Position numbers and translations under genes: made by a program. From CAWJMD01 sp963845675 (GTDB lineage Bacteria > Actinomycetota > Actinomycetes > Actinomycetales > CAWJMD01): a stretch of 64,000 nt of DNA. Positions 54,869-64,000 of this stretch are shown here, piece after piece. The stretch is taken from NCBI GenBank assembly GCA_963845675.1, contig CAWJSX010000001.1, forward strand, positions 1,116,001-1,180,000, given 5' to 3'. How positions within the stretch are numbered: the first letter of the stretch is position 1; the number at the start of each line of letters is the position of its first letter. The notes below the pieces were generated by a model. That model searched no databases. It was not told where the DNA came from and worked only from the letters and a program-made list of their open reading frames with translations.

Positions 54869-55486
54869 ATGGAGCTGCGAGAGGTGGTCCGCCGGCGGCG
54901 GATGGTGAGGGCGTACGACCCAGACCGGCCGGTCCCGCCCGAGGTCGTCCAGCGGATGCTCGACCACGCGGTGCGGTCGCCCTCGGCCGGCTTCACCCAG
55001 GGGTGGGACTTCCTCGTCCTGGCTGCACCGGCGGACCGTGACAGGTTCTGGGCGAGCACCGCGGTCCGCGAGGGCGAGCCGGACGCCTGGCTGACAGGGC
55101 TGATGTCGGCCCCGCTGCTCGTGGTCTGCCTCAGCCACAAGGACGCCTACCTCGACCGCTACGCGGAGCCCGACAAGGGCTGGACCGACCGCGACGAGGC
55201 TCACTGGCCCGTCCCCTACTGGCACGTCGACACCGGGATGGCGGCCCTGCTCATGCTGCTGACCGCGGTCGACGAGGGGCTCGGCGGCTGCTTCTTCGGC
55301 GTGCCGGCCGACCGGGTGGACGCCTTCCGCGAGGCCTTCGGCGTGCCGGCGACACGCGTTCCGGTGGGCGTGGTCAGCGTGGGCCACCCCGCGGCCGACC
55401 GGCGCAGCCCGAGCCTGCGGCGCGGTCGGCGGGGGCCGGAGGAGGTGGCCCACCTGGGCCGGTTCGGAGTGCCCTGGCGGCCGTAG
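54869..55486 (+). CDS. Nitroreductase-family protein
   Basis: 205 residues from ATG 54869, GGGAGG 9 nt upstream. FMN-dependent nitroreductase fold: VRRRRMVRAYDPDRPVPPEV (RxxR FMN contact), HAVRSPSAGFTQGWDFLVLA, WHVDTGMAALLMLLTAVDEG, LGGCFFGVPADRVDAFREAF, VGVVSVGHPAADRRSPSLRR. Substrate unknown; relatives reduce nitroaromatics, quinones or cobamide flavins. Divergent from the GNAT/CoA-synthetase gene. Confidence 0.9.
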   Translation: MELREVVRRRRMVRAYDPDRPVPPEVVQRMLDHAVRSPSAGFTQGWDFLVLAAPADRDRFWASTAVREGEPDAWLTGLMSAPLLVVCLSHKDAYLDRYAEPDKGWTDRDEAHWPVPYWHVDTGMAALLMLLTAVDEGLGGCFFGVPADRVDAFREAFGVPATRVPVGVVSVGHPAADRRSPSLRRGRRGPEEVAHLGRFGVPWRP

Positions 55487-55565
55487 CCCCGGATGCGACG
55501 GACGGCACCCCCTCCTGCCGCGCGCCGCCGACGGGGACCGCCGGGGGGTGCGAAACAATCGGCAC

Positions 55566-58034
55566 ATGGCCCGACGTACCCCGAGCGCACCTCACCCGCC
55601 CCCCGTCGAGGAGACGATCGTCGACATCGACGTCTCCGCCGAGATGGAGGGGTCGTTCCTCGAGTACGCCTACTCGGTCATCTACTCGCGGGCCCTGCCC
55701 GACGCCCGTGACGGCCTGAAGCCGGTGCAGCGTCGCATCCTCTACTCGATGGCCGACATGGGTCTGCGCCCCGACCGGGGGCACGTGAAGTGCTCACGGG
55801 TCGTCGGCGAGGTGATGGGCAAGCTGCACCCCCACGGTGACGCCGCCATCTACGACGCCCTGGTCCGGATGGCCCAGTCCTTCTCCCTGCGACTGCCCCT
55901 GGTCGACGGCCACGGGAACTTCGGGTCGCCGGACGACGGACCCGCCGCGCCGCGGTACACCGAGGCGAGGCTGGCCCCCGCCGCCCTGGAGATGACCGGG
56001 GGGCTCGACGAGGACGTCGTCGACTTCGTCCCGAACTACGACAACCAGCTGACCCAGCCCGAGGTCCTGCCTGCGGCCTTCCCGAACCTGCTCGTCAACG
56101 GGGCGAGCGGCATCGCCGTCGGGATGGCCACGAACATGCCGCCGCACAACCTCGTCGAGGTGGTCAACGCGGCACGGCACCTGATCAAGCACCCGGACGC
56201 GACACTGGCCGACCTGATGCGCTTCGTGCCCGGCCCGGACCTGCCGACGGGCGGCAAGATCGTCGGGCTGGACGGCATCCGCGACGCCTACGCAACCGGT
56301 CGCGGCACCTTCCGCACCCGCGCCACGACGCGCATCGAGAACGTCACGGCTCGCCGCAAGGGCATCGTGGTCACCGAGCTGCCGTACACGGTCGGTCCGG
56401 AGAAGGTGATCGAGAAGATCAAGGACGCCGTCCAGGCCAAGAAGCTGCAGGGCATCTCGGCGGTCACCGACCTCACCGACCGGGCGCACGGGCTGCGCCT
56501 GGTGATCGAGGTGAAGACGGGCTTCAACCCCGACGCGGTCCTGGAGCAGCTGTACCGGCTGACCCCGATGGAGGATTCGTTCGGCATCAACAACGTGTGC
56601 CTCGTCGAGGGGCAGCCGCGAACCCTCGGGCTGCGGGAGCTGCTGCAGGTCTACGTCGACCACCGCCTCTCGGTGGTGCGCCGTCGCAGCGAGTACCGGC
56701 TGCGCAAGCGTCGCGAGCGCCTGCACCTCGTCGAGGGTCTGCTGATCGCGATCCTCGACATCGACGAGGTCATCCAGGTCATCCGCGCGAGCGACGACGC
56801 GGAGTCAGCGCGCGGCCGGCTGATGAGCGTCTTCGACCTGAGCACCGCGCAGGCCGAGTACATCCTCGAGCTGCGGCTGCGTCGCCTCACGAAGTTCTCG
56901 CGGATCGAGCTGGAGGCCGAGAAGGAGCAGCTGCTCGCCGAGATGGCCGCCCTGGAGGAGATCCTCGGCGACGAGGCCCTGCTCCGTCGCGCGGTCAGCG
57001 ACGAGCTGGCCGAGGTGGCGAAGACCTACGGGACGCCGCGGCGCACCGTCCTGCTCGAGGGGTCCGGGGCGACCGCGAAGGCCTCCGCCGCGCCGCTCGA
57101 GGTGACCGACGACCCCTGCTGGCTGCTGATGTCGGGAACGGGACTGCTGGCACGCACCGGGGGCGAGGAGCCACCGCAGTCGTACGCCGACGGCGGCCAG
57201 CGCCACGCGCACGACGTGGTGGTGGCCGCGGTGGCCACGACGGCCCGCGGCGAGGTCGGCGCGGTGACGAGCCGCGGCCGCATGCTGCGGCTCGGAGTGG
57301 TCGACACCCCGGCGCTGCCCCCGACCGCCGGCCCGCCCAGCCTGTCCGGCGGCGCTCCGGTGTCCGAGTTCCTCACTCTCGAGCCTGGCGAGCGCGTTCT
57401 CACGCTGTGCTCGCTGGACGAGGGATCGCCCGGCCTGGCGCTGGGGACCGCCCAGGGCGTCGTCAAGCGGGTCGCCACCGACTACCCGACGCGCGCCGAC
57501 TGGGAGGTCGTCTCGCTCAAGGACGGCGACGAGGTGGTCGGGGCGGTCGAGCTGCGCTCGGACGACGCCGAGCTCGTCTTCGTGACGAGCGACGGCCAGC
57601 TACTGCACTTCGACGCCGGCAAGGTCCGGCCGCAGGGCCGTGCCGCGGGCGGGATGGCCGGCGTGAAGCTCGGCGCCGGGGCGCGGGTCGTCTACTTCGG
57701 CGCCGTGGCTCCCGCGGCCACCGCCGACGCCGTGGCCGTGACGATCAGCGGCTCCTCGTCGGCGCTGCCCGGGACCGAGACCGGCTCGGCCAAGGTCACC
57801 CCGCTGCCGGAGTACCCGGGCAAGGGCCGCTCGACCGGCGGTGTGCGCTGCCACCGGTTCCTGCGCGGTGAGGACGAGCTGATCGCCGCGTGGGTCGGAC
57901 CGGCGCCCGCCATGGCCACCGCTGCGAGCGGCGCGGCCGTCGAGCTGCCGGCGGCCACCGGCCGGCGTGACGGCTCAGGCACGCCTCTCCCCCAGCCGGT
58001 CTCAGCCCTCGGCGGTCCGATCACCGTCGGCTGA
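55566..58034 (+). CDS. parC: DNA topoisomerase IV subunit A (GyrA-like)
   Basis: 822 residues, intact. Winged-helix and tower domains of type IIA topoisomerases: LEYAYSVIYSRALPDARDGL, KPVQRRILYSMADMGLRPDR (QRR of the quinolone region), VVGEVMGKLHPHGDAAIYDA, GNFGSPDDGPAAPRYTEARL (catalytic Tyr in APRYTE), then a C-terminal beta-pinwheel. No clear GyrA box (QRRGGxG) is seen, favouring ParC over GyrA. Pairs with the ParE-like gene at 60716-62883, as in Streptomyces. It decatenates daughter chromosomes. ATG 55566 rather than 55548 fits family starts. Confidence 0.92.
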   Translation: MARRTPSAPHPPPVEETIVDIDVSAEMEGSFLEYAYSVIYSRALPDARDGLKPVQRRILYSMADMGLRPDRGHVKCSRVVGEVMGKLHPHGDAAIYDALVRMAQSFSLRLPLVDGHGNFGSPDDGPAAPRYTEARLAPAALEMTGGLDEDVVDFVPNYDNQLTQPEVLPAAFPNLLVNGASGIAVGMATNMPPHNLVEVVNAARHLIKHPDATLADLMRFVPGPDLPTGGKIVGLDGIRDAYATGRGTFRTRATTRIENVTARRKGIVVTELPYTVGPEKVIEKIKDAVQAKKLQGISAVTDLTDRAHGLRLVIEVKTGFNPDAVLEQLYRLTPMEDSFGINNVCLVEGQPRTLGLRELLQVYVDHRLSVVRRRSEYRLRKRRERLHLVEGLLIAILDIDEVIQVIRASDDAESARGRLMSVFDLSTAQAEYILELRLRRLTKFSRIELEAEKEQLLAEMAALEEILGDEALLRRAVSDELAEVAKTYGTPRRTVLLEGSGATAKASAAPLEVTDDPCWLLMSGTGLLARTGGEEPPQSYADGGQRHAHDVVVAAVATTARGEVGAVTSRGRMLRLGVVDTPALPPTAGPPSLSGGAPVSEFLTLEPGERVLTLCSLDEGSPGLALGTAQGVVKRVATDYPTRADWEVVSLKDGDEVVGAVELRSDDAELVFVTSDGQLLHFDAGKVRPQGRAAGGMAGVKLGAGARVVYFGAVAPAATADAVAVTISGSSSALPGTETGSAKVTPLPEYPGKGRSTGGVRCHRFLRGEDELIAAWVGPAPAMATAASGAAVELPAATGRRDGSGTPLPQPVSALGGPITVG

Positions 58035-58063
58035 CCCCAGGTACGGCCACGTCCCGGACCTCG

Positions 58064-59125
58064 TCACAGTCCGTCGGCGTCGGGGCTCTGGAGCGCCCAG
58101 GCGACGGACGTCTCCTCCACGTGGAAACCCATACGCGTGTAGAGGTCCAGCGCCCCGCTGGCGTTCCCGGTGTCCACGTCGAGGCCGGCGGTCTGCATGT
58201 CCGACTCGGCGAAGGCGTTCATGGCGGACGCGAGCAGCGCCGGGGCGAGGCCGCGGCCCCGCCAGGCGGGCCGCACGCCCAGCAGGTCGATCCAGCCCTG
58301 GGTGTAGCCCTGTCCCGCCCAGTCCTGCGGGTAGGCGTGGCAGGCGACGTAGCCGGCGATCTCCGGCCGGCCGCCCCCGCCCCGTGCGACGCGGTCGAGC
58401 ACCACGCGTGACCAGTCGCGGCGGAAGGACCGGTGGCCCGTCGTCCGGAGACGCCACATCTCCTCGTCCCGGGGCTGCGAACCCCAGTGCCCGGCGAACG
58501 ACTCGTTGTGGGCCAGCCGCGCCGCGTCGTCCAGGTCCTCGGTCCACGGCACGACCTGGAACCCGTTCTCGGCCGTGACCGCCGGGACCGGCTCGGCCTC
58601 GTCGCCCAGCGGACGCAGCATGTCGTGGAACCAGCGGATGGCCACCAGACCGGCCGCCTCGCAGAGGGCGTTGCGGTCGGCCAGCGGCTCCCGGTGGTTG
58701 ACGACGATGCGCCACGGCACGTCCGAGACCGACTCGCCGCCCGGCCCACGCTGCTCACCCAGGACCTCGTTGGCCCGGGCGAGCTGCCAGGCGAGCAGGG
58801 CACGTCCGACTCCGCGTGTGCGCCACTCAGGATGCACACCACCCCAGAGGTACACCCGGCGCAACGAGGTGCCGGGAAGCGCCTCGATCTGCCCGAACGC
58901 GCGAGCGACCCCGCCGGAGTCGACCCCGATCAGCGAGTCGCGAGCCGGGTCCTTGTGCGAGCCGCCGGTGAGCTCCTCGACCAGGTCGTCGCGGTCGTAG
59001 CGCTCGGTCAGGTCGTCGTGCGTCTCCAGCTCGCCCTCGAGGGCGTGCCAGAGGTCGATGTCGTCGAGGGTGATGGCGCGCCACCGCAGACCGAGGTCGT
59101 CGGGCGGCAGCTGCGGGGAAGGCAT
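58064..59125 (-). CDS. GNAT-family N-acetyltransferase, tandem GNAT domains
   Basis: 353 residues, intact. Two GNAT modules: the first with YLWGGVHPEWRTRGVGRALL (acetyl-CoA loop RTRGVG), the second with IDLLGVRPAWRGRGLAPALL (RGRGLA) and AGLDVDTGNASGALDLYTRM then GFHVEE. The arrangement resembles mycothiol synthase MshD, but the sequence is not close enough to call it. Soluble. TACGCT sits 7 nt before ATG 59125. Substrate unknown. Confidence 0.87.
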   Translation of the reverse strand: MPSPQLPPDDLGLRWRAITLDDIDLWHALEGELETHDDLTERYDRDDLVEELTGGSHKDPARDSLIGVDSGGVARAFGQIEALPGTSLRRVYLWGGVHPEWRTRGVGRALLAWQLARANEVLGEQRGPGGESVSDVPWRIVVNHREPLADRNALCEAAGLVAIRWFHDMLRPLGDEAEPVPAVTAENGFQVVPWTEDLDDAARLAHNESFAGHWGSQPRDEEMWRLRTTGHRSFRRDWSRVVLDRVARGGGGRPEIAGYVACHAYPQDWAGQGYTQGWIDLLGVRPAWRGRGLAPALLASAMNAFAESDMQTAGLDVDTGNASGALDLYTRMGFHVEETSVAWALQSPDADGL

Positions 59126-59132
59126 GGGTGCC

Positions 59133-59138
59133 AGCGTA
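59133..59138 (-). promoter_or_regulatory. Leaderless-type -10 box (TACGCT) of the GNAT gene
   Basis: Minus-strand TACGCT, seven bases before ATG 59125, with no Shine-Dalgarno between. Supports the shorter start over GTG/ATG codons further upstream. Confidence 0.45.
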
Positions 59139-59183
59139 GGTCGGCGCCACGGCGGGTGTCTCCGCAATTTCTGGGCCCCGGGC

Positions 59184-60615
59184 TCAGCCCCGGATCTGCT
59201 CCGGGTCGCGCAGGAACGTCTTGCGGCCGTAGCGCCCGCGGTTGTACAGCCAGGTCGCGGCCCACAGCACGATGCCGATCGCCAGGAGGACGCCGGCGAC
59301 GCGGTACTGGACCGGGTCCCGCCCGGTCCACGGCCCGACCAGGTAGGCGCAGAAGAGGGCGCCGAGCACGGGGACGGCGGTGGGCGCCCGGAAGTGCTCG
59401 TGGTCGACGGTGTCCTTGCGCAGGACGAGGACCGCGACGTTCACCACGGTGAAGACGGAGAGCAGGAGCAGGGCCGTCGTGCCCCCGAGGGCCGCGACGT
59501 TGCCGAAGAAGGTGATGAGGAAGACCGACAGCAGGGTGGTGAAGATGATCGAGACCCACGGGGTCCGGCGTTCCGGGTGGACGCGCGCCAGGATCGGCGG
59601 GACCACGAGCTCCTTCGCCATCCCGTACAGCAGCCGGCTCGCCATCAGCATGTTGATCAGCGCCGAGTTGGCGACGGCGAACATCGAGATGAACGGGAAG
59701 ATCTGCTCTGTGGGGAAGCCCGGCGCCCCGGCCTCGACCACGTCGAGCAGCGGTGTCGCGTTGTCCGGTGCGGCGAGCACGCCGATCGGCACCAGCGCGA
59801 CGGCCGTCATCGAGACCAGCACGTAGACCACGCCCGTGATCGCGAGCCCGGAGAGCATCACCTTCGGGAAGATCCGCGAGGGCTCCTTGGTCTCCTCGGC
59901 CATGTTGACCGAGTCCTCGAAGCCGACCATGGCGAAGAAGGCGAGCGACGTCGCGGTGGTGACGGCCAGGAACGCGTTCTTGTCGTCTGGGGACTCGAAC
60001 ACCGTGATCTGCGAGAAGTCGGCCCGTCCCTGGGTGATGGCGTAGAGGCCGACCAGGATGACCAGGACGAGTCCCGACAGCTCCACGAGCGTGAGGACGA
60101 CGTTGAGCTTCACGCTCTCCCCCACGCCTCGGAAGTTGATCGCCGCCACAGCGACCATGAACCCGATCGCCGCCAGCGTGACCGCGCCGCCCTCCCATCC
60201 GAGGCCGAAACCCTCGGAGAGGTTGCTGGCGAACGCCCGCGACGCCGTTGACGCCGACGTGACACCCGACGACATCACGATGAAGGCGACGAGGAACGTG
60301 ACGAAGTGGATGCCGAAGGCCTTGTGCGCGTAGAGCGCCGCCCCAGCGGCCTGCGGGTACTTGGTCACCAGCTCGAGGTAGCTGAACGCCGTGATGGTGG
60401 CGACGACGAAGGCGACCAGGAACGGCACCCAGACGATTCCGCCGACGGCACCGGCGACCTGGCCCGGTGAGCGCGTAGATGCCGGTGCCGAGGATGTCGC
60501 CGACGATGAACAGCAGCAGCAGCCGCGGTCCCATCACCCGCCGGAGCTCCGGCTCGTGCAGCTCGGCGGTCGCGGGCAGCGCCGCGGGATCGTCGTCCTT
60601 GCGCAGGTCGGTCAT
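59184..60615 (-). CDS. APC-family amino acid permease (one frameshift)
   Basis: About 477 residues, some 12 membrane helices. MGPRLLLLFIVGDILGTGIY (APC motif GDILGTGIYALTG), TITAFSYLELVTKYPQAAGA, SLAFFAMVGFEDSVNMAEET (GFEDxxNxAEE), MASRLLYGMAKELVVPPILA. Imports amino acids or polyamines by H+ coupling; substrate not evident. Frame break near 60460, in the first periplasmic loop (GGT/GGGT-type indel). Starts at 60615. Confidence 0.88.
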
Positions 60616-60699
60616 GGCGTCACTCCCTCGTGAGGGGGCTCACTGTGCCGCCCGGCCACCCTGTCCCACAACAGACGCGCTGGGGCAGTTGCGGGAAAT

Positions 60700-60712
60700 A
60701 GCCCGTCGGGCT
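60700..60712 (-). terminator. Intrinsic terminator after parE
   Basis: On the minus strand AGCCCG-A-CGGGCT followed by ATTTC, four bases beyond the parE stop (60716). A short 6-bp GC stem with a small T run. Confidence 0.55.
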
Positions 60713-60715
60713 CGC

Positions 60716-62883
60716 TCAGGCGTCGATGCGCTCGCGGTCGAGGGCGTTCGGCCCCGTCGACGATGAAGTCCTTGCGCGGCGCGACGTCGTTGCCCATCAG
60801 CAGCTCGAAGATGCGCTCGGCCGCCTCGGCGTCGGCGATCCGGACCCGGCGCAGCGTGCGGTGACGGGGGTCCATCGTGGTCTCGGCCAGCTGGTCGGCG
60901 TCCATCTCGCCCGAGGCCCTTGTAGCGCTGGATCGGCTCCTTGTAGCGCTTCCCGCTGCGGTCCAGCTTCTTCAGCAGCGGCCTGCAGCTCCGCCTCGGA
61001 GTAGGTGTAGACGAGCTCGTTCTTGGCCCGGCCGGCGCCGATGATCTCGACGCGGTGCAGCGGCGGGACGGCGGCGTACACGCGGCCGGCGTCGACCAGC
61101 GGGCGCATGTACCGGAAGAACAGCGTGAGCAGCAGCGTGCGGATGTGGGCGCCGTCCACGTCGGCGTCCGTCATGAGCACGACCTTGCCGTAGCGGGCCG
61201 CGCTCGAGGTCGAAGGTGCGGCCGGACCCGGCCCCGATCACCTGGATGATCGACGCGCACTCGGCGTTGTTCAGCATGTCGGTGACCGACGCCTTCTGGA
61301 CGTTGAGGATCTTGCCGCGGATCGGCAGCAGCGCCTGGAAGTCCGAGGAGCGGGCGAGCTTGGCCGTCCCCAGGGCGCTGTCGCCCTCGACGATGAACAG
61401 CTCGATGCGTTCGACGTCGTCGCTGCGGCAGTCGGCCAGCTTGGCCGGCAGCGAGGACGTCTCCAGGGCGTTCTTGCGACGCTGGGTCTCCTTGTGCAGC
61501 CGCGCGCTGATCCGCGACTTCATCTCGGCGACGACCTTCTCCAGCAGCAGGGCCGCCTGCTGCTTCTCCCCCCGCTTCGTCGAGGTCAGCAGGCTGCCCA
61601 GCTCGCGCTCGACGACCCTGGCCACGATGCCGCGCACCGCGGACGTGCCGAGGACCTCCTTGGTCTGGCCCTCGAACTGGGGCTCGGGCAGCCGGACGGT
61701 GAGCACGGCGGTGAGGCCGGCCAGGACGTCGTCCTTGTCCAGCTTGTCGTTGCCGGCCTTGAGCCGGCGGGCGTTCGCCTCGACCTGCTTGCGGAACGTC
61801 TTGAGCAGCGCCGTCTCGAAGCCCGCGAGGTGGGTGCCGCCCTTCGGCGTCGCGATGATGTTGACGAACGAGCGGACGTCGGTGTCGTAGCCGGTGCCCC
61901 ACCGCAGCGCGACGTCGACCTCGCACTCGCGCTCGACCTCGGTCGGCTCCAGGTGACCCATCGCGTCGAGCACCGGCACGGTCTCGTGGAAGTCGCCCGA
62001 CCCGTGCAGCCGCCACACCTCGGTCACCGGGGGGTCGACGGCCAGGTGCTCGACGAACTCGCTGATCCCGCCGTCGTGGCGGAAGGCCTCCTCGTGCGGG
62101 CCGTCCGCCCCGGGGGTACCGGGCAGCCGCGCTCGTCGCGGACGACGAGCCGCAGGCCGGGCACGAGGAACGACGTCTGCCGCGCGCGCGTGACGAGCTC
62201 GTCGTAGCCGAACTGGGCGTCGCGGGTGAACACCTGCGGGTCGGCCCAGTAGCGGATCCGGGTGCCGGTGACACCGCGCTTGGCCTTGCCTGCCACGCGC
62301 AGCTCGGAGCCCTCGGTGAAGGCACGGAAGGGCGCATCGGGGCTGCGGCCCGGCCGCGCGGTCGTCGAACATGCCCGGCTCGCCGCGGCGGAAGCTCATC
62401 GCGTACGTCTTGCCGCCCCGGTCCACCTCGACGTCGAGGCGGGCCGACAGCGCGTTGACGACGCTGGCCCCGACCCCGTGCAGGCCGCCGGACGCGGCGT
62501 AGGACCCACCGCCGAACTTGCCGCCGGCGTGCAGCTTGGTGAAGACGACCTCGACACCGCTCAGCCCCGTCTTGGGCTCGGCGTCCACCGGGATGCCGCG
62601 GCCGTCGTCGCGCACCTCGACGGAGCCGTCGGCGTGCAGCAGCACCGAGATCGCGGACGCGTGGCCGGTCGAGCGCCTCGTCGACGGAGTTGTCGATGAT
62701 CTCCCAGAGGCAGTGCATGAGCCCGCGCGAGTCGGTGGAGCCGATGTACATCCCCGGGCGCTTGCGGACGGCCTCGAGCCCCTCGAGGACCGACAGGTGC
62801 CGGGCGGTGTACGCCTTGGGGTCGGAGGCGGTCCGCCCGTTGGCGGGGCGGCTGGGCGAGGGGGCGGTCCTGCTGGCGGGCAC
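60716..62883 (-). CDS. parE: DNA topoisomerase IV subunit B (GyrB-like), frameshifted
   Basis: About 720 residues in seven or more pieces. GHKL ATPase: HLSVLEGLEAVRKRPGMYIG, IIDNSVDEALD, GRGIPVDAEPKTGLSGVEVV, YAASGGLHGVGASVVNALSA; transducer FVNIIATPKGGTHLAGFETA; Toprim IVEGDSALG, LPIRGKILNVQKASVTDMLN, VVLMTDADVDGAHIRTLLLT; C-terminal GLGEMDADQLAETTMDPRHR and an inferred LDRERIDA ending at TGA 60716-60718. ATPase-transducer-Toprim order is complete, so the essential gene was intact. Breaks near 62670, 62360, 62130, 61200, 60980, 60911 (CCC for CC) and 60750. GTG 62883. Partner of ParC at 55566. Confidence 0.92.
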
Positions 62884-63121
62884 CCACCGAGACTAGCCGC
62901 GGGGGCCGACGCATCCGTGTCGGCACGCTGGTCCGTCCGGGACCCGGACGGGGGTGCGAACGTGGCGCACGTCACTTGTTCGGACCCATCCGGTCACGAG
63001 TCTCACAACGAATCGGATACGCGTAGAGCGAACCGGGTGCAACCTGCCGATCGGGAACGTCCTGGTGTGGTGTCATGGTTGAACCCGGTGACAGACACGA
63101 CAGCTCGATGGAAGGGACCCC

Positions 63122-63352
63122 GTGACCGCCACCCTCGCGACACCCAGTCTCACCGCCCTCGACCGTTGCGACCGGTGCGGTGCCCAGGCCTACGTCCGCG
63201 TCATGCTCATCTCCGGCGGGGAGCTCCTCTTCTGCGCCCACCACGGTCGCGAGCACGACGACCAGCTGCGCCAGGTCGCCGCCGCGATCACCGACGAGAC
63301 GGACCGCCTCAACCCGGAGACCTCCCGACTGCAGTCGGCCGGCACGGAGTGA
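63122..63352 (+). CDS. DUF7455-type small zinc-ribbon protein
   Basis: 76 residues from GTG 63122, GGAAGGG 5 nt upstream. TALDRCDRCGAQAYVRVMLI, then SGGELLFCAHHGREHDDQLR; the CDRCGAQAYV and CAHHGREH motifs look like a zinc site (CxxC...CxxH). Actinobacterial family usually encoded beside parE. Function unknown. Ends before a strong terminator. Confidence 0.85.
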   Translation: MTATLATPSLTALDRCDRCGAQAYVRVMLISGGELLFCAHHGREHDDQLRQVAAAITDETDRLNPETSRLQSAGTE

Positions 63353-63385
63353 GCTGAGCGGCCCCGAGGCAGCCACACGCATCCC

Positions 63386-63423
63386 ACCACGGGCCAGGAC
63401 CGGCGACGGTCCTGGCCCGTGGT
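63386..63423. terminator. Strong terminator hairpin
   Basis: ACCACGGGCCAGGACC (63386-63401), loop GGCGAC, GGTCCTGGCCCGTGGT (63408-63423): perfect 16-bp stem 33 bp after the small zinc-ribbon gene. Confidence 0.85.
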
Positions 63424-63454
63424 GCGTCCGGTCCGGGCCCGAGGGCGGTGCGGG

Positions 63455-63460
63455 TAGGGT
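63455..63460 (+). promoter_or_regulatory. Leaderless-type -10 box (TAGGGT) of the DUF456 gene
   Basis: TAGGGT ends six bases before GTG 63467, no Shine-Dalgarno. Supports that start. Confidence 0.5.
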
Positions 63461-63466
63461 CCGCGC

Positions 63467-63971
63467 GTGGACGCGCTGCGGGACGACATCACCCTGATCT
63501 GCGGGCTCGCCATCCTCGTCGGCGTCATCGGGACCCTGCTGCCCGTGCTCCCCGGGGGCATCCTCATCGCCGCGGCCGTGCTGGTGTGGGCGATCGTCGT
63601 GCAGACCGGTCACAGCCTGGCTCGTGCTGCTGATCGTCGTCCTGCTGATCACGGCGGGTGCCGTGCTCAAGTACCTGACGGCCGGTCGCCGGATGGTCAC
63701 CTCCGGCGTGCCGAACCGATCGCTGGTCATCGGTGGGCTCGCCGGGATCCTCGGGTTCTTCGTGATCCCGGTGATCGGGCTGTTCGTCGGCTTCATCGGC
63801 GGGCTGGCCGCAGCGGAGTACCACCGGCTACGTGACTGGGGTGCGGCTCGGCGCTCGTCCGTGACGGCACTGGGCGCCGTCGGGCTGGGGATCCTCGTCG
63901 AGCTCGGCGCAGCCCTGCTGGCGTCCGTCAGCTGGCTGGCGGCCGTCCTGTTCCTCGACGCCGCCGGCTAG
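63467..63971 (+). CDS. DUF456-family membrane protein (one frameshift)
   Basis: About 167 residues, four to five membrane helices with the DUF456 pattern of two glycine-rich repeats: LAILVGVIGTLLPVLPGGIL and VIGGLAGILGFFVIPVIGLF followed by VGFIGGLAAAEYHRLRDWGA. The LPxLPG motif is typical. Function unknown. Frame break near 63615 (the segment WLVLLIVVLLITAGAVLKYL is read in another frame). No feature is seen in the last 29 bp of the window. Confidence 0.87.
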
Positions 63972-64000
63972 TAGCCCCCTGTCCCGCCGCTCCCACCGCC

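Noticed and set aside
52050..54908. 952-codon open frame on the plus strand opposite the GNAT/CoA-synthetase gene
   Set aside because: It is the mirror of a well-conserved intact gene, a consequence of GC-rich codon usage; its translation shows no known motif and is dominated by Arg, Gly, His and Val.

Overview
The window is very GC-rich DNA with actinobacterial gene content and order. Markers include a split dxs, AcnA-type aconitase, DUF3093/DUF4193/DUF3710/DUF3159 proteins, dUTPase, sepH, a ParC/ParE pair and many GTG starts. Several genes appear to be transcribed without a leader (TAnnnT about 6-8 nt before the start codon). This order (TRAM methyltransferase, APC permease, two TrkA proteins, DUF3159, OB-fold, DUF3710, dut, DUF3093, DUF4193, then sepH, thymidine kinase, DUF5998, parC, parE) is typical of Nocardioidaceae and relatives. 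Aeromicrobium or Nocardioides is my best guess from memory; no search was run.

Layout. 1-9.5 kb: the end of an MHS-type MFS transporter, a GAF/PucR regulator, an ArsR repressor coupled to an SRPBCC protein behind a well-formed promoter/operator, then a minus-strand operon for a branched-chain-amino-acid-type (Liv/HAAT) ABC importer ending in an alpha/beta hydrolase. 9.7-13 kb: two uncharacterised genes flanking dxs. 13-24.3 kb: a carbohydrate region with a xylose/ribose-type ABC importer, a ROK regulator and a glycogen-debranching-like enzyme on the minus strand, facing a LacI regulator and a CUT1 sugar importer (binding protein and two permeases, no ATPase). 24.3-27.1 kb: aconitase with a 22-bp palindrome upstream.

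27.3-35.75 kb is a genomic island. It separates aconitase from the TRAM methyltransferase, and a remnant of a homologous methyltransferase 3' end lies at the aconitase side. Inside are a 60-residue Lsr2-domain protein, a HEPN-like remnant, VOC, LysE, MFS and CGNR genes, an aminoglycoside-phosphotransferase-like gene, an internally deleted serine resolvase, a Phd/RelE-type toxin-antitoxin pair and several unknowns.

35.7-64 kb returns to the chromosomal core: nucleotide metabolism (dut, tdk), haem (ferrochelatase), inositol phosphatase, an aldonolactone oxidase, cell division (sepH), an acyl-CoA-synthetase/GNAT fusion, topoisomerase subunits and two amino-acid permeases.

Many genes, including normally essential ones (dxs, dut, hemH, parE), are interrupted by single-base indels, mostly at short G or C runs (GGC versus GGGC). 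Uncorrected sequencing or assembly errors explain this better than gene decay. Such genes are annotated over their whole extent with approximate break points. I saw no tRNA, rRNA or CRISPR array.
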